From Porpolomopsis calyptriformis (lineage: Eukaryota > Basidiomycota > Agaricomycetes > Agaricales > Hygrophoraceae), in NCBI GenBank assembly GCA_951640195.1, contig OX621166.1:1356501-1420500 (forward strand): a stretch of 64,000 nucleotides of DNA. Reading direction: 5' to 3'. The position numbers and the translations under genes are program-made. A model generated the notes under the pieces. The model did not search any database. It was not told the DNA's origin and worked only from the letters and a program-made list of their open reading frames with translations. Shown piece by piece: positions 1 to 10,271 of this stretch. Position 1 is the first letter of the stretch, and the number at the start of each line of letters is the position of its first letter.

Positions 1-176
1 TTCCAGGGTTTCTGCTTGTTGCGAGTTTGAATTCCAACTTGTCCGAGAAGGTGAAGAGATGCTGGCATTGGCATTTACTGTACATCACATCATAGAGGGA
101 GTAGAGAGGAAGTCCGAATCATTCTGCAAGCAACGCAAGAAAAGAGCATATTCAGTCGGATGAAGGAAATGTGTCT
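1..176 (-). pseudogene. pol: gypsy-A1 pol N-terminus (partial)
   Basis: Follows the gag stop (TGA at 177-179 on the minus strand) and matches, by eye, the start of pol in the second copy at 57603-57790. Only the variable segment upstream of the protease is present; the rest lies outside the window. In the second copy pol is in the -1 frame relative to gag, so a gag-pol frameshift is the probable expression mode for the family (inference). Confidence 0.7.
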
Positions 177-467
177 TCACCAACCATCGTGAAAATCCTG
201 GTCCTGTTGGTTTAAAAGCCCATTCAGCTCACTAAGTTCATCATCATCCATCTCCATCATAAGTGCCCTAACATTGACTTTCACCTTCTCCTGGGGGCAG
301 TCACGACGGAAGTGTCCAACTTCACCACAATTGAAGCAATGATTACTCTGTCGCGTCTTGTCCAGATCCATTAGCACACCTCGACCACCATGGATAATTC
401 CAGAGGAGGTCTTAATATCTGGAGAGGTTTGGTTCTGAGTGGGAGGGTGGGGGGTACAGTGGGCCAA
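177..467 (-). pseudogene. gag: gypsy-A1 Gag C-terminal part with CCHC zinc knuckle
   Basis: Carries one CX2CX4HX4C zinc knuckle (CFNCGEVGHFRRDC), the nucleic-acid-binding motif of retroelement nucleocapsid. It ends in a Gln/Asp-rich tail and a TGA. The reading frame starts inside the Tc1 insertion, so the annotated beginning is artificial. Its true upstream part resumes at 2065 and runs to the Gag start at 2672. The intact-site counterpart is 57292-57606. Confidence 0.88.
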
Positions 468-2062
468 AAAACTGTTTCAATGTTTTGCAAGTTTGACTTG
501 ACAGTATTATATCTCATGATATAAAATAGAGAGAATTATGAAAATATTATGGAAGATAGCCCTTCATCTTGGATTTAAAACAAGCCCCTAAATGTTACGA
601 TTGGTAAAGTCTTTCCAGAGATATTCCTTGTCAAATCTGGTTATATCATTGAAACAGTTGTTTTGCTGAGGGCTTGTACTAGTATTTAGTACTTAGTATA
701 GCCTCCCTTAGCCTTCAATACAGCTTCTACATGTCTAGGCATACTCTCTATGAGTTTCTGACATGCCTCCACTCCTATTTTATCCCACTCTACTTGTACC
801 CTCTCTGACAACTCCACAATTCCATTAGGAGTACCTCATAGTCAGCCAACTTCCTTTTCAAGTGACTCCAGAGATGCTCAATAGGATTGAGATCAGGGGA
901 TTGGGCAGGCTACAAGAGGACTTCATATCCATGATCCTTCAACCATTTTTGAGCCTTCTTGCAGGTATGTTTAGAGTCATTGTCTTGTTGGAAGATAAAG
1001 TCTTCTGGGGTCTTGTTATAGAATTAGATAGTTTGTCGAAGCTCCTCCTCCAGAATCTTGACATAGAGGTCTCCATCCATTATTCCATCAATCTTGCAAG
1101 CATACCTAATCCCTTCCCAAGCCATGCAGCCCCACATCATGAGAGAACCACCTCTAAACTTCTTTGTCCCCTCTACTAGCCTATTACTCAAACCCTCCCC
1201 TGGCTTTTTCCCTACCCATTTCCTACCATCTGACCCCAAGCGATTGATTTTGGTTTCATCTGACCACACCACCTTCTTCCAGTCCTCTATGGTCCAATCT
1301 TGATGCCTCAAAGCAAAGTCCATTCTCTCCTTCCTATGCCTCTTAGTAAGTAAAGGTCTTTTCTTCTTCACCACAGCCTTCATCCCCACTTCTTTCAAGC
1401 CATTTCGAACAGTTTTGGAAGAGTGAGGTTGGTTGGTAACATTCCTAAGCATTTGGGTAACTTCCACAGCATTTTCAACCTTCCCAGAGCCAATAAGATA
1501 AATTGTATAGCGAATATTAGAGGTAGAAAGCTTTGAAGGACATCCTCCAGAAGATTTGTGGAGATAAGGGCAATGTCTGGAGCATAGTCTGGAGATGGTA
1601 GTATTGGAAGCACCAGTTATATCTAAGATTTGGTGACTAGAATAACCAGAATCAACAAGGGAGAGGATGTGATTGCAGTCAGCAGTAGAAAGGCTTTTCA
1701 TGATGATGGTAGTTAAGTTTAACTAGTTGTTTGGGTTTGTTTGTTACTGTTCAATACTCACATGATCTGCAGGTCGCTTTTGGAACCAAACATATCATAA
1801 CAATCTTCACTTATAAGTTAAAATATCATCTTTTCTAGATTTTAGTACCTGAGCAAAACAACTCTTTCAATGATATCACCAGATTCAAAATAAAATATCT
1901 CTATAAGTACTAGACCGATTGTAACGTTTATGAGCTCGTTTCGAACCCAGGATGAAGGGCTATCTTCTATAATATTCTTATAATTTCGTCTATTTTATAT
2001 CACAGGATATAATAATATCAAGTCAAACTTGCCAAACATTGAAACAGTTTTTTGGCCCACTG
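457..2062 (-). mobile_element. Tc1-like DNA transposon 1, inserted in gypsy-A1 gag
   Basis: About 1606 bp. The ends are inverted repeats starting CAGTGGGCCAAAAAACTGTT; the outer 46 bases match with one or two differences, and weaker inverted similarity continues for about 200 bp with mainly C/T and G/A differences. It is flanked by TA on both sides (455-456 and 2063-2064). The uninterrupted gag at 57323-57333 shows a single TA at the same place, so this is a proven TA-targeted insertion. It holds one transposase pseudogene on the minus strand. Confidence 0.95.
686..1701 (-). pseudogene. Tc1-family DD34E transposase (broken)
   Basis: Cut-and-paste transposase. The N-terminus (ATG at 1701) has a helix-turn-helix of the Tc1 paired-like kind, then the DDE core: first Asp in VVWSDETKIN, second in FQQDNDSKHT, Glu in NPIEHLW. 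I count 34 residues between the second Asp and the Glu, the Tc1-family spacing. The frame is open for 225 codons, then an in-frame TAA near 1024 precedes FYNKTPEDF, a TAG replaces the residue before PAQSPDLNP, and a frameshift follows near 830. A final TAA lies at 686-688. Catalytic residues remain but the protein cannot be made whole, so mobility would need help in trans. Confidence 0.9.
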
Positions 2063-2064
2063 TA

Positions 2065-2672
2065 GGACGGAAGGTGGTAGGAGCCATAGGCTTTTGCAAG
2101 CGTTCGTGGGATTGGAACTGTTCAAAGAGTCATCCAATCATCATAACCTTGTCGCAGTAAGCTGGGTACATGGTGGGGAGGGGAGGAGATGAGTAAACCT
2201 GGCGAATAATAGCCTGGTGGGTGTTCTTTTCAAGGATGCGAATCTGCTCCTTATCAGAGTTTTCAAGACCAGCATCGTGAAAGAGAAGCTCGAGCTTGAG
2301 GATCCATTCATCAATTCGCTGGCGATCCTGTCGGTAGTGCTCAACTTCCTCACGACCCCGCCACTCAGTTACGTGATCCGCAAAGCTCGCAGCAAGGGCA
2401 TCTCTAAAGGTACTCCAGGGTCCAAGGGGAATGGGGTCTCCTTCATCATTTACCACACTGAAGTATTCATCAACATAATGCTGAGCCCAGGTTGCCGCCG
2501 TCCCTTCCTTCATGTAGGAAAGGGTGACAAGAATACGTTCTTCATTGCTAGTAACTTGTCGGCCACAGAGGTAGATGGTCACCTGCCGCATCCAGTTTCT
2601 GAAATCCTTTGGGGCACCATCAAAGGTGGAGGGCTCAGCGAGTTTAATCTTATTGGGGGCAGTATCAGTCAT
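2065..2672 (-). pseudogene. gag: gypsy-A1 Gag N-terminal and capsid part
   Basis: Starts at the ATG at 2672 (MTDTAPNKIKLAEPSTF) and shows the retrotransposon-gag core with FRNWMRQVTIYL, ILVTLSYMKEGTAATWAQ and a DEWILKLELLFHDAGL region, which build the particle shell. An in-frame TGA follows VMMIG at about 2130. The same TGA is present in the other copy (near 57256), so it predates the separation of the two copies or arose twice at one codon. After it the frame continues to 2065, where the Tc1 element cuts it. Confidence 0.88.
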
Positions 2673-3240
2673 TGGTGTAGGAAAGGTTGGGGGGGGGGCA
2701 TTGTTGGGGTTCGCTAGGGGTGTCTTTAAATTCTACGTCATCCAAGAGACCGTAGCTAACCCTTGAGCTTGTTCCTAGTGGCATCGTTGCAGATTGTCTT
2801 GGATGTGGACTTCCCTGATAAGGTCAGTACCACGTCGGCAAAAGATGCAGATTGATAAAGCAAGGAAGTGGGTGACTGGTTTGGGAGACAGGTAGATATG
2901 TAGTGGTACATGTGGGGATTGATCTAGAGCACTTCAGACACTAGCAAATCTGGATACAAGATCAACAGTTCAGCAGTGGAAGGCCGTGTGGATGAAGGGG
3001 GGGCAGATAGGGATAGGGGTGTAAGGTGGGGCAGGATCAGTGGAGTAGTCCAGAGTAGTGGTCAACTTGAAACCAGTGGAGACGTCCATTAGGGTCTTCT
3101 AAGTAGTTCCAAATGAAAGAGGATAGGACGTCCAAGGTTGTCTTCAACTAGTGAATAGTCGTGGAAGATGATAAGGAGCAGTTCCAAGGAAGTGCTAGAA
3201 GAAGTGAGGTTGAAGAGGTGAGTTAAGAGGTTGAACCAGC
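2673..3240 (-). other. gypsy-A1 untranslated leader
   Basis: About 570 bp between the 5' LTR and gag. Minus-strand positions 3228-3238 (TGGTTCAACCT) form the primer-binding site, complementary to a stretch of the LTR. Part of the leader near 2800 has coding-like conservation (REVHIQDNL) with the leaders of copies at 56560, 24380 and 39540. Here the key codon is CAA, while the others have TGA. Confidence 0.65.
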
Positions 3241-3629
3241 TGTTAGGTGCAAAGCAGGACTCAGGTCTTCACTCTGGGAGGTCCAATATGGGTCTTAGCC
3301 AATGCAAACAAGGAAGTTGGCAAGTCCAAGTTGTGGTTCAACCTAGAGAAGTACAAGCAATTCTGAGCTGCCTATATTTACCCTAGCTGAGTCCGAATAT
3401 GTGATTATGTAATCAATCCATGGAATGATTGTGTAAGCAATGATTAAGTGTAAAAGATAAGATAAGAAAGATAAGAAGGAGTGACAAATGTCACACTTGT
3501 GACCGTGACTCGACCGGTTGGGTAATGGTCACGTTGTGACAGTGTGACAATCGCAGCATTGAAAATGATAGTGAAGAGAATTAGCACACAGAAAGGAAAT
3601 AATAACCAAAAAAGAGACTCATTGTAACA
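3241..3629 (-). repeat. LTR-A, 5' LTR of gypsy-A1
   Basis: 389 bp. On the minus strand it runs from TGTTACAATGAGTC to CACCTAACA, the canonical TG...CA ends. The family appears again at 55772-56159, 61984-62371 and, as a split solo LTR, at 33032-39121. It contains the self-primer AGGTTGAACCA about 100 bases before its 3' end. Confidence 0.95.
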
Positions 3630-4166
3630 GATATGTTGTAAGACATGGTTGACAACCTGTAAACAACTTTGGCCATCCACCACAAGGCACAGCCCAACAT
3701 TCTCAAGTTCCAGAGCAGTACGACCCTCACCTTCCCAACTTTTTCGAAAAAGCCTTCCCCTGTCTATTTCCATATGGCAGGGGTAGTATTGAAGCCAATA
3801 GAGAAACCCCTGTCAAATTTCAGGAACATATCCAGTGGGTATTACAATACTTTCATCGCCACTTTCATCGACATGAAACTTTCGCTTTTGTTGCATTCAG
3901 GATTTCGCAGCACTGCAAAGCTCTTCAAACAGCTCAACTTCAAATGCAACAGAGAAACTTTGAATACAATGCATGGATCATGTCCACCATCACCATGGAA
4001 CAACTGAAACAGGCTATGTGCAAAGAGGAACAGAACATACCAATATCAAACCCTGCTGTCCATCTACTGAAGTGCCATATTCACACCTCCGTTGGCCATG
4101 TAATAGGGTCTAATCAATCACGCATTCAGCTGCATAGCCAGATTTGGTTGACCTTGATTTACCTGG
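3630..4166 (+). pseudogene. Helitron Rep/helicase-like protein fragment (Helitron_like_N region)
   Basis: Rolling-circle transposase fragment. From about 3675 the plus strand encodes a continuous stretch including NFFEKAFPCLFPYGRGS, then HFRHHETFAFVAFRISQ and a long charged helix, then HTSVGHVIGSNQSRIQL and IWLTLIYL. This is the layout of the Helitron_like_N domain of fungal Helitron helicases. The two HUH histidines and the helicase would lie downstream and are absent. The frame stops exactly where the copia-A LTR begins, so copia-A1 landed in it; gypsy-A1 abuts the other side. No stop lies in the main block, which is unusual here. Confidence 0.75.
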
Positions 4167-4361
4167 TATCAAGGCTGGAAGCTACTGCCTTAAGAACCAC
4201 ACCTGGTGTCAAGCTTCACTGTCAATACTAAGGAGCAGTGAGCTTGACACCAGAGACTTTGGACGCATTTTTGACCAAATAAGAACAAACAAATCAGCCA
4301 CAACTTCGGACTGGTACAAACCAGTACTGCTCTATGCAGAGGAGATCATTACATCCTAACA
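4167..4361 (-). repeat. copia-A 3' LTR
   Basis: 195 bp, minus strand from TGTTAGGATG to CAGCCTTGATA; the final CA appears as TA. The same LTR occurs at 48057-48314 and as a solo LTR at 52032-52289; both of those are longer because a segment with AAGCTTCACTGTCAATACTA is present twice. The 5 bases on the outer side (CCTGG) would be the target duplication, but the partner end is lost. Confidence 0.9.
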
Positions 4362-4376
4362 CTCCCCCTTGATGAG
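4362..4376 (-). promoter_or_regulatory. polypurine tract of copia-A1
   Basis: TCATCAAGGGGGAG on the minus strand lies directly before the LTR start, the position where plus-strand DNA synthesis is primed. Confidence 0.8.
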
Positions 4377-4385
4377 ACAACTCTG

Positions 4386-5798
4386 CTACTTCTTCAATCC
4401 CAACCTTTCTAATATCTCCAACACCTTCACTTTACTCAAGGCCTTAGTCAAGATATCTGCAGGCATGGCATCTGTCCTTAGGTGGATCAACTTGATGGTT
4501 CCCTTCTCCACTTCATTCCTCAACCAGTAAAAGTGCAAGTCCAGATGCTTCATATGTCCATGGTGTTCTGGGTTTTTGGCAACAGATAAGGCAGATTGGT
4601 TATCAATGAACAGAGTGGAAGGAGATGTGAATTGGTAGCCAAGTTTAGTGAACAGATTTCTCAACCATAGGATTTCTTGACTAGCTGCAGTAGCTGCAAC
4701 ATACTCTGCTTCAGTGGTGGACAGCGCAACTATAGCCTGGAGTTGACTAGACCAACTGATAGCACCAGTACCCATCTTGACTATATAGCCTCCAGTGGAA
4801 TGTCCATTATCAGGATTGCTAGTATGGTCAGTATCAGTATAAGTGGTGAATATTTCAGATGGGTTGGAAAGTGGGGAGTAGGTTAATTTGAAGTCAAGAG
4901 AGCCTTTGAGGTAACGGAAGAGATGTTTGACAGCTTTCCAGTGCTGCATGCCTGGGTTCTTGCTGAAGCGGGCTAAGACACCAACAGTATAAGAGATATC
5001 TGGTCGAGTAGCTGTGGCCAAGTACATTAATGAACCAACAGCTTGGAGGTATGGGATGGACTGCATTTCTTCAATCTCTTTAGAGGAAGTGGGAGACATG
5101 GATGTGCTGAGTTTAATACTAGGATCAAGTGGGGTACCAACTGGGTTGCAATCAGAGAGGTTAAAGCATTTAAGCAAGTCAAGGATATATTGGCGCTGAG
5201 ACAATGATAAGGAATGTTCAGAACGATTCCAAGTGATTTCAACACCTAGTAGCCATGAGGTAGTCCCAAGATCACATAGTTGGAAGTACTTCCTAAGTTT
5301 ATCCTTGACATGAGCAATCTCTGCAGTAGACTTTGCAGCAATAGTCATATCATTAATAAAGACTGGCACTATGATGCGCACATCATCCCTCTTGTAGATC
5401 CAGATACTGTGTTCACAGGTAATCCTCTTGAAGCCCATCTTCTCAAAGACCTCATTGAGTTTCTTGTGCCAACACCTGCCAGCCTGCTTTAAGCTATAGA
5501 TAGATTTGAGCAAGTACCAGACCCAGTGATTGCCCTTCTCAACAAAGCCTTCTGGCTGGCGCATATAGACCTCTTCTTCAAGTTTACCATTGAGGTAAGC
5601 TGAAGAGATATCAAGACTTTCTAATTCGAGGTCTTCAAGTGCAGCCAATGCCAGGATAGCTCGGAGTGAAGCCCACTTTGGAGTAGGAGCAAAGGTCTCA
5701 GTATAGTCAAATCCAGGTCTCTGGGCAAATCCTTGGGCCACCACTCTGCCTCTATAGCGCTCAATGGATCCATCAGCTTTCCTTTTAACCTTGAACAC
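4386..5798 (-). pseudogene. pol: copia-A1 reverse transcriptase and RNase H
   Basis: 470 codons of the Ty1/copia RT_RVT_2 type: RVVAQGF, DISSAYLNGKLEEEVYM, KSIYSLKQAGRCW, then RNase H with STGGYIVKMGTGAISWSS, STTEAEYVAAT and the terminal HFYWLRNEVEKG and ADILTKALSK. The catalytic YVDD box is changed: the sequence reads FINDM, with the first Asp now Asn (codon 5352-5354). The enzyme would be inactive even without the upstream stop. The frame is continuous with the integrase frame across a single TAG at 5799-5801. Confidence 0.93.
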
Positions 5799-7472
5799 CT
5801 ATCGGCTGCCAATGGCTTTGCAACCAGGTGGGAGTTGTACAAGTTCAAAGGTGCCATTTTCAATAAGTTTTTGGATCTCATATAAAGCAGCCTTGTGCCA
5901 TTCTTCCTTCTCTTCAGGGGAGTGCTGCATTGCCTCATGGTATGTGTTAGGTTCACCATCATGAGTAGCTGTCTTGAATGCATGCTGAGAAGAGTTGAAG
6001 GCATACTCCACTGCTTGGTCCAGAGTAAGGTAATCAGTCTCTTGACTACTACACAGATATTCAAATCCAGATTGGATGGCATCTGCATACTCAAGTTCAC
6101 CATCACTAGGGTCCTTGAGCAGAAGTTCATCATCACTGCTAGACTCATTAACTGGAGATAATGGAGGTGAATGGATTTGGTGGGAAGCAGGAGGTGATAT
6201 TGCAAGTGGGTCAGGAGTAGAAGCAGGTGGAGAAGCACTATTTGGAGTTGGAGAGGAAGTTGATTGGGGAGGCACAGAGGATTGACGACCAAGTAGAGTC
6301 TTATTAAGGGAGCCTTGAGGACGACTGGCACGAGGAGGGTTTTGATGTCTTGAAGGTCCAGGTGGATCAGAGGCAGGTGCCTTCAGAACTGGGACAGCAG
6401 GAGGTAGATTGGGACCAGGGATAGGTGCAATTTGTGGCAAAGGTAGTACTGGATATGGTGCTGTATCATCACTATGGTCATCATCTCCCCCTTGATCCAG
6501 CACCACTACAGATGGATCAGAGGGTGCAGAGTGATCAGGTAACAAGCAAGGGGAAGAGACCAGATTGATAGCCACTGTAGAGTTGCCTGGGAAGCACCTT
6601 TCATCAAACACAGCATAACTGCTGATAATGATCTTCTTAGCTACTGGGTCCCAGAATTTCCATGCTTTCACACCATCAGGGTAACCAACAAAGATGCACT
6701 TCCTAGAATGAGGTTGGAGTGCTTTCCTTTTCTCTTGGCACACTAGCACATAGGCAAGGCAGCCAAAGATACGGAAGTAAGAGATATCTGGTTTCTTCCC
6801 TTTCCAGTGGAAATATGGAGTGTCTCCATTCAAAGCAGAAGTGGGTGTCCTGTTCCTGGTATGCACATAGGTAGAGACAGCAAGTGCCCAAAAGGAGGGA
6901 GGGAGTTTAGCCTGAACCAGGAGTGCAGTGGCAGCAGCAGCAATATCTTCATTTACGCACTCAGCTACTCCATTTTTATGAGGTTCATTTGGCTCAGTGT
7001 GCTGACACATAATACCATGGTCTGCACAGAACTGGTTGAACTCCCTACTAATGAATTCACCTCCTTTATCATCCCTAGACATCTGAAGGTGTCTTCCAAG
7101 CTTGGTCTCAGCATAAGCCTTGAATTGCTTGAATGCAACAAGAGCTTCTGTTTTACGTCTCAGGAAAGCAATCACCATGAACCTTGACTTGTCATCAATG
7201 AAGGGTTGCCAATAATAGTATCCCTCTGGTGTCCGAACAGGGAGAGGGCCCTTTAAGTCTGTGTGGACAAGTGCAAGAAGAGAGGTTCGATGAGAGGTAG
7301 TCTTAGGAATATTATGACAGTGCTGCTTTCCAAAGATGCATGGCTCACAGATAGGGACTGGAAGTGAGTTGGACTGGATGACCATGCCTGAGACAAGCTT
7401 ATGGAGGTGCATATGCTTCAAATCACCAAAGTTAAGGTGAGAGCAACACTGATGCCACAGAGTAAGATCCAA
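5799..7472 (-). pseudogene. pol: copia-A1 integrase and linker
   Basis: Begins with the GAG_pre-integrase zinc-binding block (LWHQCCSHLNFGDLKHMH then CEPCIFGKQH). The rve core has catalytic Asp in HTDLKGPL, Asp in SRDDKGGEF and Glu in NGVAECVNED, so the DDE triad is complete. A Pro/Ser/Asp-rich linker of about 200 residues follows, including a DQGGDDDHSDD acidic patch that is also recognisable at 47303-47471. The block ends at GSR-TAG, where family logic expects a Trp (TGG to TAG, one G-to-A change), just before the RT block. Confidence 0.92.
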
Positions 7473-8290
7473 GGGAAGGGTTAACTGAGCTGACTGAGGA
7501 GCAATGATCTTGCCATCAAGATAGCCAACATTGCGCTCATTGATGGAGGCAGTGAAATGGAGTTCATTGTGATAATAGAACTCAACTCGAGATTGTTGAA
7601 TTGAAATGGTATATTATTTAACACAAGTAAGGTGGAAGAGTGAAAGTAGATTACTGCCAAGATCAGGGACATGGAGTACATCATGAAATACAACTGGTTG
7701 CTTGGGTATACCATCTATGACTGGTTGGAACTCAACTGAACCAATACCAGCAGAGTAGATTGTTGAATGATCAGCTAGTTGAATAGCAGTGACATGGGGT
7801 GAATATGAGCAAAACTAGTGTTTGTGAGGGGTCATATGTGATGTAGCACCTGTATCAGTGTTCCAGTCAGCACAGGATTGAGACTTGAGCCATTGGGAGC
7901 GATGGGATGAAGAGAGAGCACTTGCATGACCAGCAAATTCAATGGTGGCAGTATTGGCATTGGTGGTATCTTCAGATGCTTCTTTTGCAGCAGGCTTGTT
8001 GCCTCTACCCCTAGCACCTTGACCATGTCCTTGCTATTGGGCAGTCTGCTGTTTGGCATCAGCAGAAGCCTTCTGCTTCTTGAAGCACTTGTCCTCTGTG
8101 TGGTCGGTTTTGCCACAGAAGGAGTAAAGCAAAGCAGATGATGATGATTGGTAGGCAAGGCTAGAAGATGAGGAGGAGACATTTCTAGCAAGCTGCTGGC
8201 TCTCTTCATTCTGGAAGGCGGATTGGAGTTTATCGATATCAAGCGAGTTGATGAGTAGGAGGGAGGATGCAAAGTTGTTGTATTCAGCCT
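7473..8290 (-). pseudogene. gag: copia-A1 Gag C-terminus and aspartic protease
   Basis: Broken counterpart of 62770-63600. It includes SLDIDKLQSAFQNEESQQLARN, a zinc knuckle whose first Cys is now Tyr (YSFCGKTDHTEDKCF against CSFCGKTNHTEDKCF in copy 2), and the region around the protease DTGATSHM. A TAA replaces a Gln codon in the VKQYTISIQQ segment near 7618, and further stops lie at about 7817 and 8036. The N-terminal two fifths of gag are missing at the 8290 break. Confidence 0.87.
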
Positions 8291-8305
8291 TTGTCATGAT
8301 GGTTA

Positions 8306-8848
8306 TATCTATGTGCCCAACGTAGATGACTTATGACTTCAAATTTTGCATATGAAGCATGATCATCCAATTGCTGGTCATTTTGGACAAAACAAGATGC
8401 TCGAATTGATCCGACAAGAATACACTTGGCCCAAACTCTGGACCTTCATAAAGGACTACTGTAATTCCTATACTATATGCGCTAAGTCTAAAGTCCCTCG
8501 CTATTGACCTTATGGTTTGCTCAAGCAACTCCCGATTCCAGAGAAGCCTTGGAATTCTATCTCCATGGATTTCATCAAGCAACTCCCTAACTCCGATGGA
8601 TTCTCTGCCATTCTTGTCATTGTTGATCAATTCTCCAAACAAGCTATTTTCATACCAACCTTTGACACCATCACTGCTCCTCAACTCACTCAACTTTTCC
8701 TTTTCCATGTGTTTTCCAAACATGGAGTTCCTTCACATGTCACCTGTGACTGAGGCTCAGAATTCATTTCCTGCTTTTTCTAGTTATTGGGTAAAGTGCT
8801 TGACATATGTCTCCATTTTACCTCTGGGTATTATCTGGAAGGTGACAG
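8306..8848 (+). pseudogene. pol: gypsy-C integrase, N-terminal part
   Basis: The H2C2 zinc domain is readable (HDHPIAGHFGQNKMLEL then CNSYTICAKSK), followed by the rve core with the first catalytic Asp in SISMDFIKQLP and the second in HVTCD, next to an in-frame TGA and GSEF. In-frame stops occur at about 8329, 8503 and 8752. The core reaches HFTSGYYLEGD and is then cut by LTR-E. The Tf1/sushi-type block order (LLKQLPIP, SILVIVD-like, VFSKHGVPSHV) is typical of basidiomycete chromoviruses. Confidence 0.9.
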
Positions 8849-9385
8849 TGATATGACCCCTTGGTCCCCAGAGCTCTGGAGGACATGCTCTATATATCTA
8901 TGTGATCCTCAGGTTGTCTACTACACTGCTATGATGTCCTTGACTATGTGATTCAGCTTCCTGTCTAGCAATTTGTCTCTGAATTCTTCAATCCTTTGAT
9001 TCATGATCACAGCTCATATCAAAGGATGCATCTGATAGCCAGACATCCATTGTGTAGATTTCCATCATTTCCATTGACCCTTCCACTGGTGGCTTTGTTC
9101 AGAAGTCTCATCCCTTTACTATATAGCATATAAAGGGATCTTTGTTTTCACAGATATATTTACTTGTAGATATGTTTGTATTATAAAGAAGGAAGATAGA
9201 TTCCATCATCCCACATCTAGTCCTTCATGTTTGAGCCTCTTTGACCACCTCTAGCATTCTAGAGAGTGCTCCAATTTTCTGATTTCTTCTATTGCTTCAA
9301 TTTTCACAATTTCTTTAATAGCTCCTTTCTATTGTGCCTCCCATCATCTCTTGGGGCAGAGCTCAGATGGCTCCACATCACATCA
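8849..9385 (+). repeat. solo LTR-E, copy 1
   Basis: 537 bp, TGATATGACCCC to CACATCA, inserted between the GD and QTE codons of the gypsy-C integrase. Flanks are ACAG and ATGG; these differ by two transitions from a 4-bp duplication, and copies 2 and 3 show perfect 4-bp duplications. A TATA-like stretch (ATATAAAGG) lies near 9129. Confidence 0.85.
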
Positions 9386-10059
9386 ATGGACAAACTGAAT
9401 GAGTCAATCAAACTTTGGAGCAATACCTATGGATGTATTGTAACTATTAACAGGACAACTGGTCCCATCTCCTAGCTATGTCAGAATTCGCATATAACAA
9501 TGCTCCGAATGCTACTACTAGAATATCCCCTTTTTTCACCAACAAGGGTTATCATCCAAATATTTTGGTACACCCTGAATGTGATCTTACTTCCATTTGA
9601 GCCAGAGAACTAGCTGTTGATTTGGACAAACTCCACTCTGAACTCCAGAATACCATCTCTGAAGCTCAAAAGTGTTATCTGCACTATGCTGATTTAAAGC
9701 ACATTCCAGCCCCTGATTTCGAAATAGGAACTCAAGCCTTCATAAAGGCCAAGTTTTTCCAAACCACCAGACCCTCTAAGAAACTCTCGGAGAAGAACTT
9801 AGGTCCTTTCAAGGTCATTGCCCAAGTTGGAACCCATTCCTATACTCTTTGTTTGCCTAGTTCCATGAAAGCTATCCATCCTGTCTTTCATGTATCACAG
9901 TTGGAGCCAGCTTCACTGAATACAATTCCCAACCGAGTACAACCTCTGCCTCCTCCGGTAATCATAGATGGAGAACCAGAGTTCGAGATCTCTAAAATCC
10001 TAGACTCGAAAATTGATAATAGGTGTTGCTTATGCAAACTATTGTACTTGGTTCATTGG
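9386..10059 (+). pseudogene. pol: gypsy-C integrase C-terminal part and start of chromodomain
   Basis: Resumes with GQTE (catalytic Glu), VNQTLEQYL and EFAYNNAPNATT, then the C-terminal integrase block (KLSEKNLGPFKVIAQVGTHS, HPVFHVSQLEP) and the start of a chromodomain (FEISKILDSKIDNR, LLYLVHW). Several in-frame stops occur before 9602. The chromodomain, which in chromoviruses targets integration to modified histones, is cut after VHW by the element at 10060 and resumes at 16055. Confidence 0.9.
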
Positions 10060-10271
10060 TGTAACAGATATTACTGTTACAGTGTGTACATTAGGGATGT
10101 AGTCCTTATGTATTGGTGTTTGTACTAGAGAGTAGTATATAGGCAGTATTTACCCTTATTTAGGTAGTTCTTTTTATATCTTGCCACTGCTCATACCAGG
10201 TTTACACATATCCAATAGATATTGGTTGTATCCAGCTGGTTGTGAGCACTGCAAGATCAAGAACTCTTACA
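10060..10271 (+). repeat. 5' LTR of outer non-autonomous element
   Basis: 212 bp, TGTAACAG to CTCTTACA. The first 22 bases form a perfect hairpin (TGTAACAG, loop ATATTA, CTGTTACA). By eye it is more than 90% identical to the 3' LTR at 15840-16049. Confidence 0.92.

Larger units (their letters stand above)
1..3629 (-). mobile_element. Ty3/gypsy element copy gypsy-A1 (5' part; 3' part beyond window start)
   Basis: Minus-strand copy of the same family as the complete element at 55772-62371. Order on the minus strand is 5' LTR (3629-3241), self-priming site, leader, gag, then the first codons of pol running off the window. It is interrupted inside gag by a Tc1 element at 457-2062. Only one end is visible, so no target duplication can be checked. 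On its 5' side it abuts a Helitron fragment, the likely insertion target. Confidence 0.9.
4167..8290 (-). mobile_element. Ty1/copia element copia-A copy 1, 5' truncated
   Basis: Minus-strand element with 3' LTR (4361-4167), polypurine tract, RT/RNase H, integrase, protease and the C-terminal part of gag. Similarity to the plus-strand copy (62372-64000) ends abruptly at about 8290, in the gag codons for AEYNNFASSL. The N-terminal gag, leader and 5' LTR are missing. The sequence next to the break belongs to gypsy-C, itself cut at its 5' side. Confidence 0.93.

Noticed and set aside
4386..5798. 470-codon ORF as an intact, active reverse transcriptase gene
   Set aside because: It lacks a real start, is separated from integrase by a TAG and has FIND instead of YVDD.
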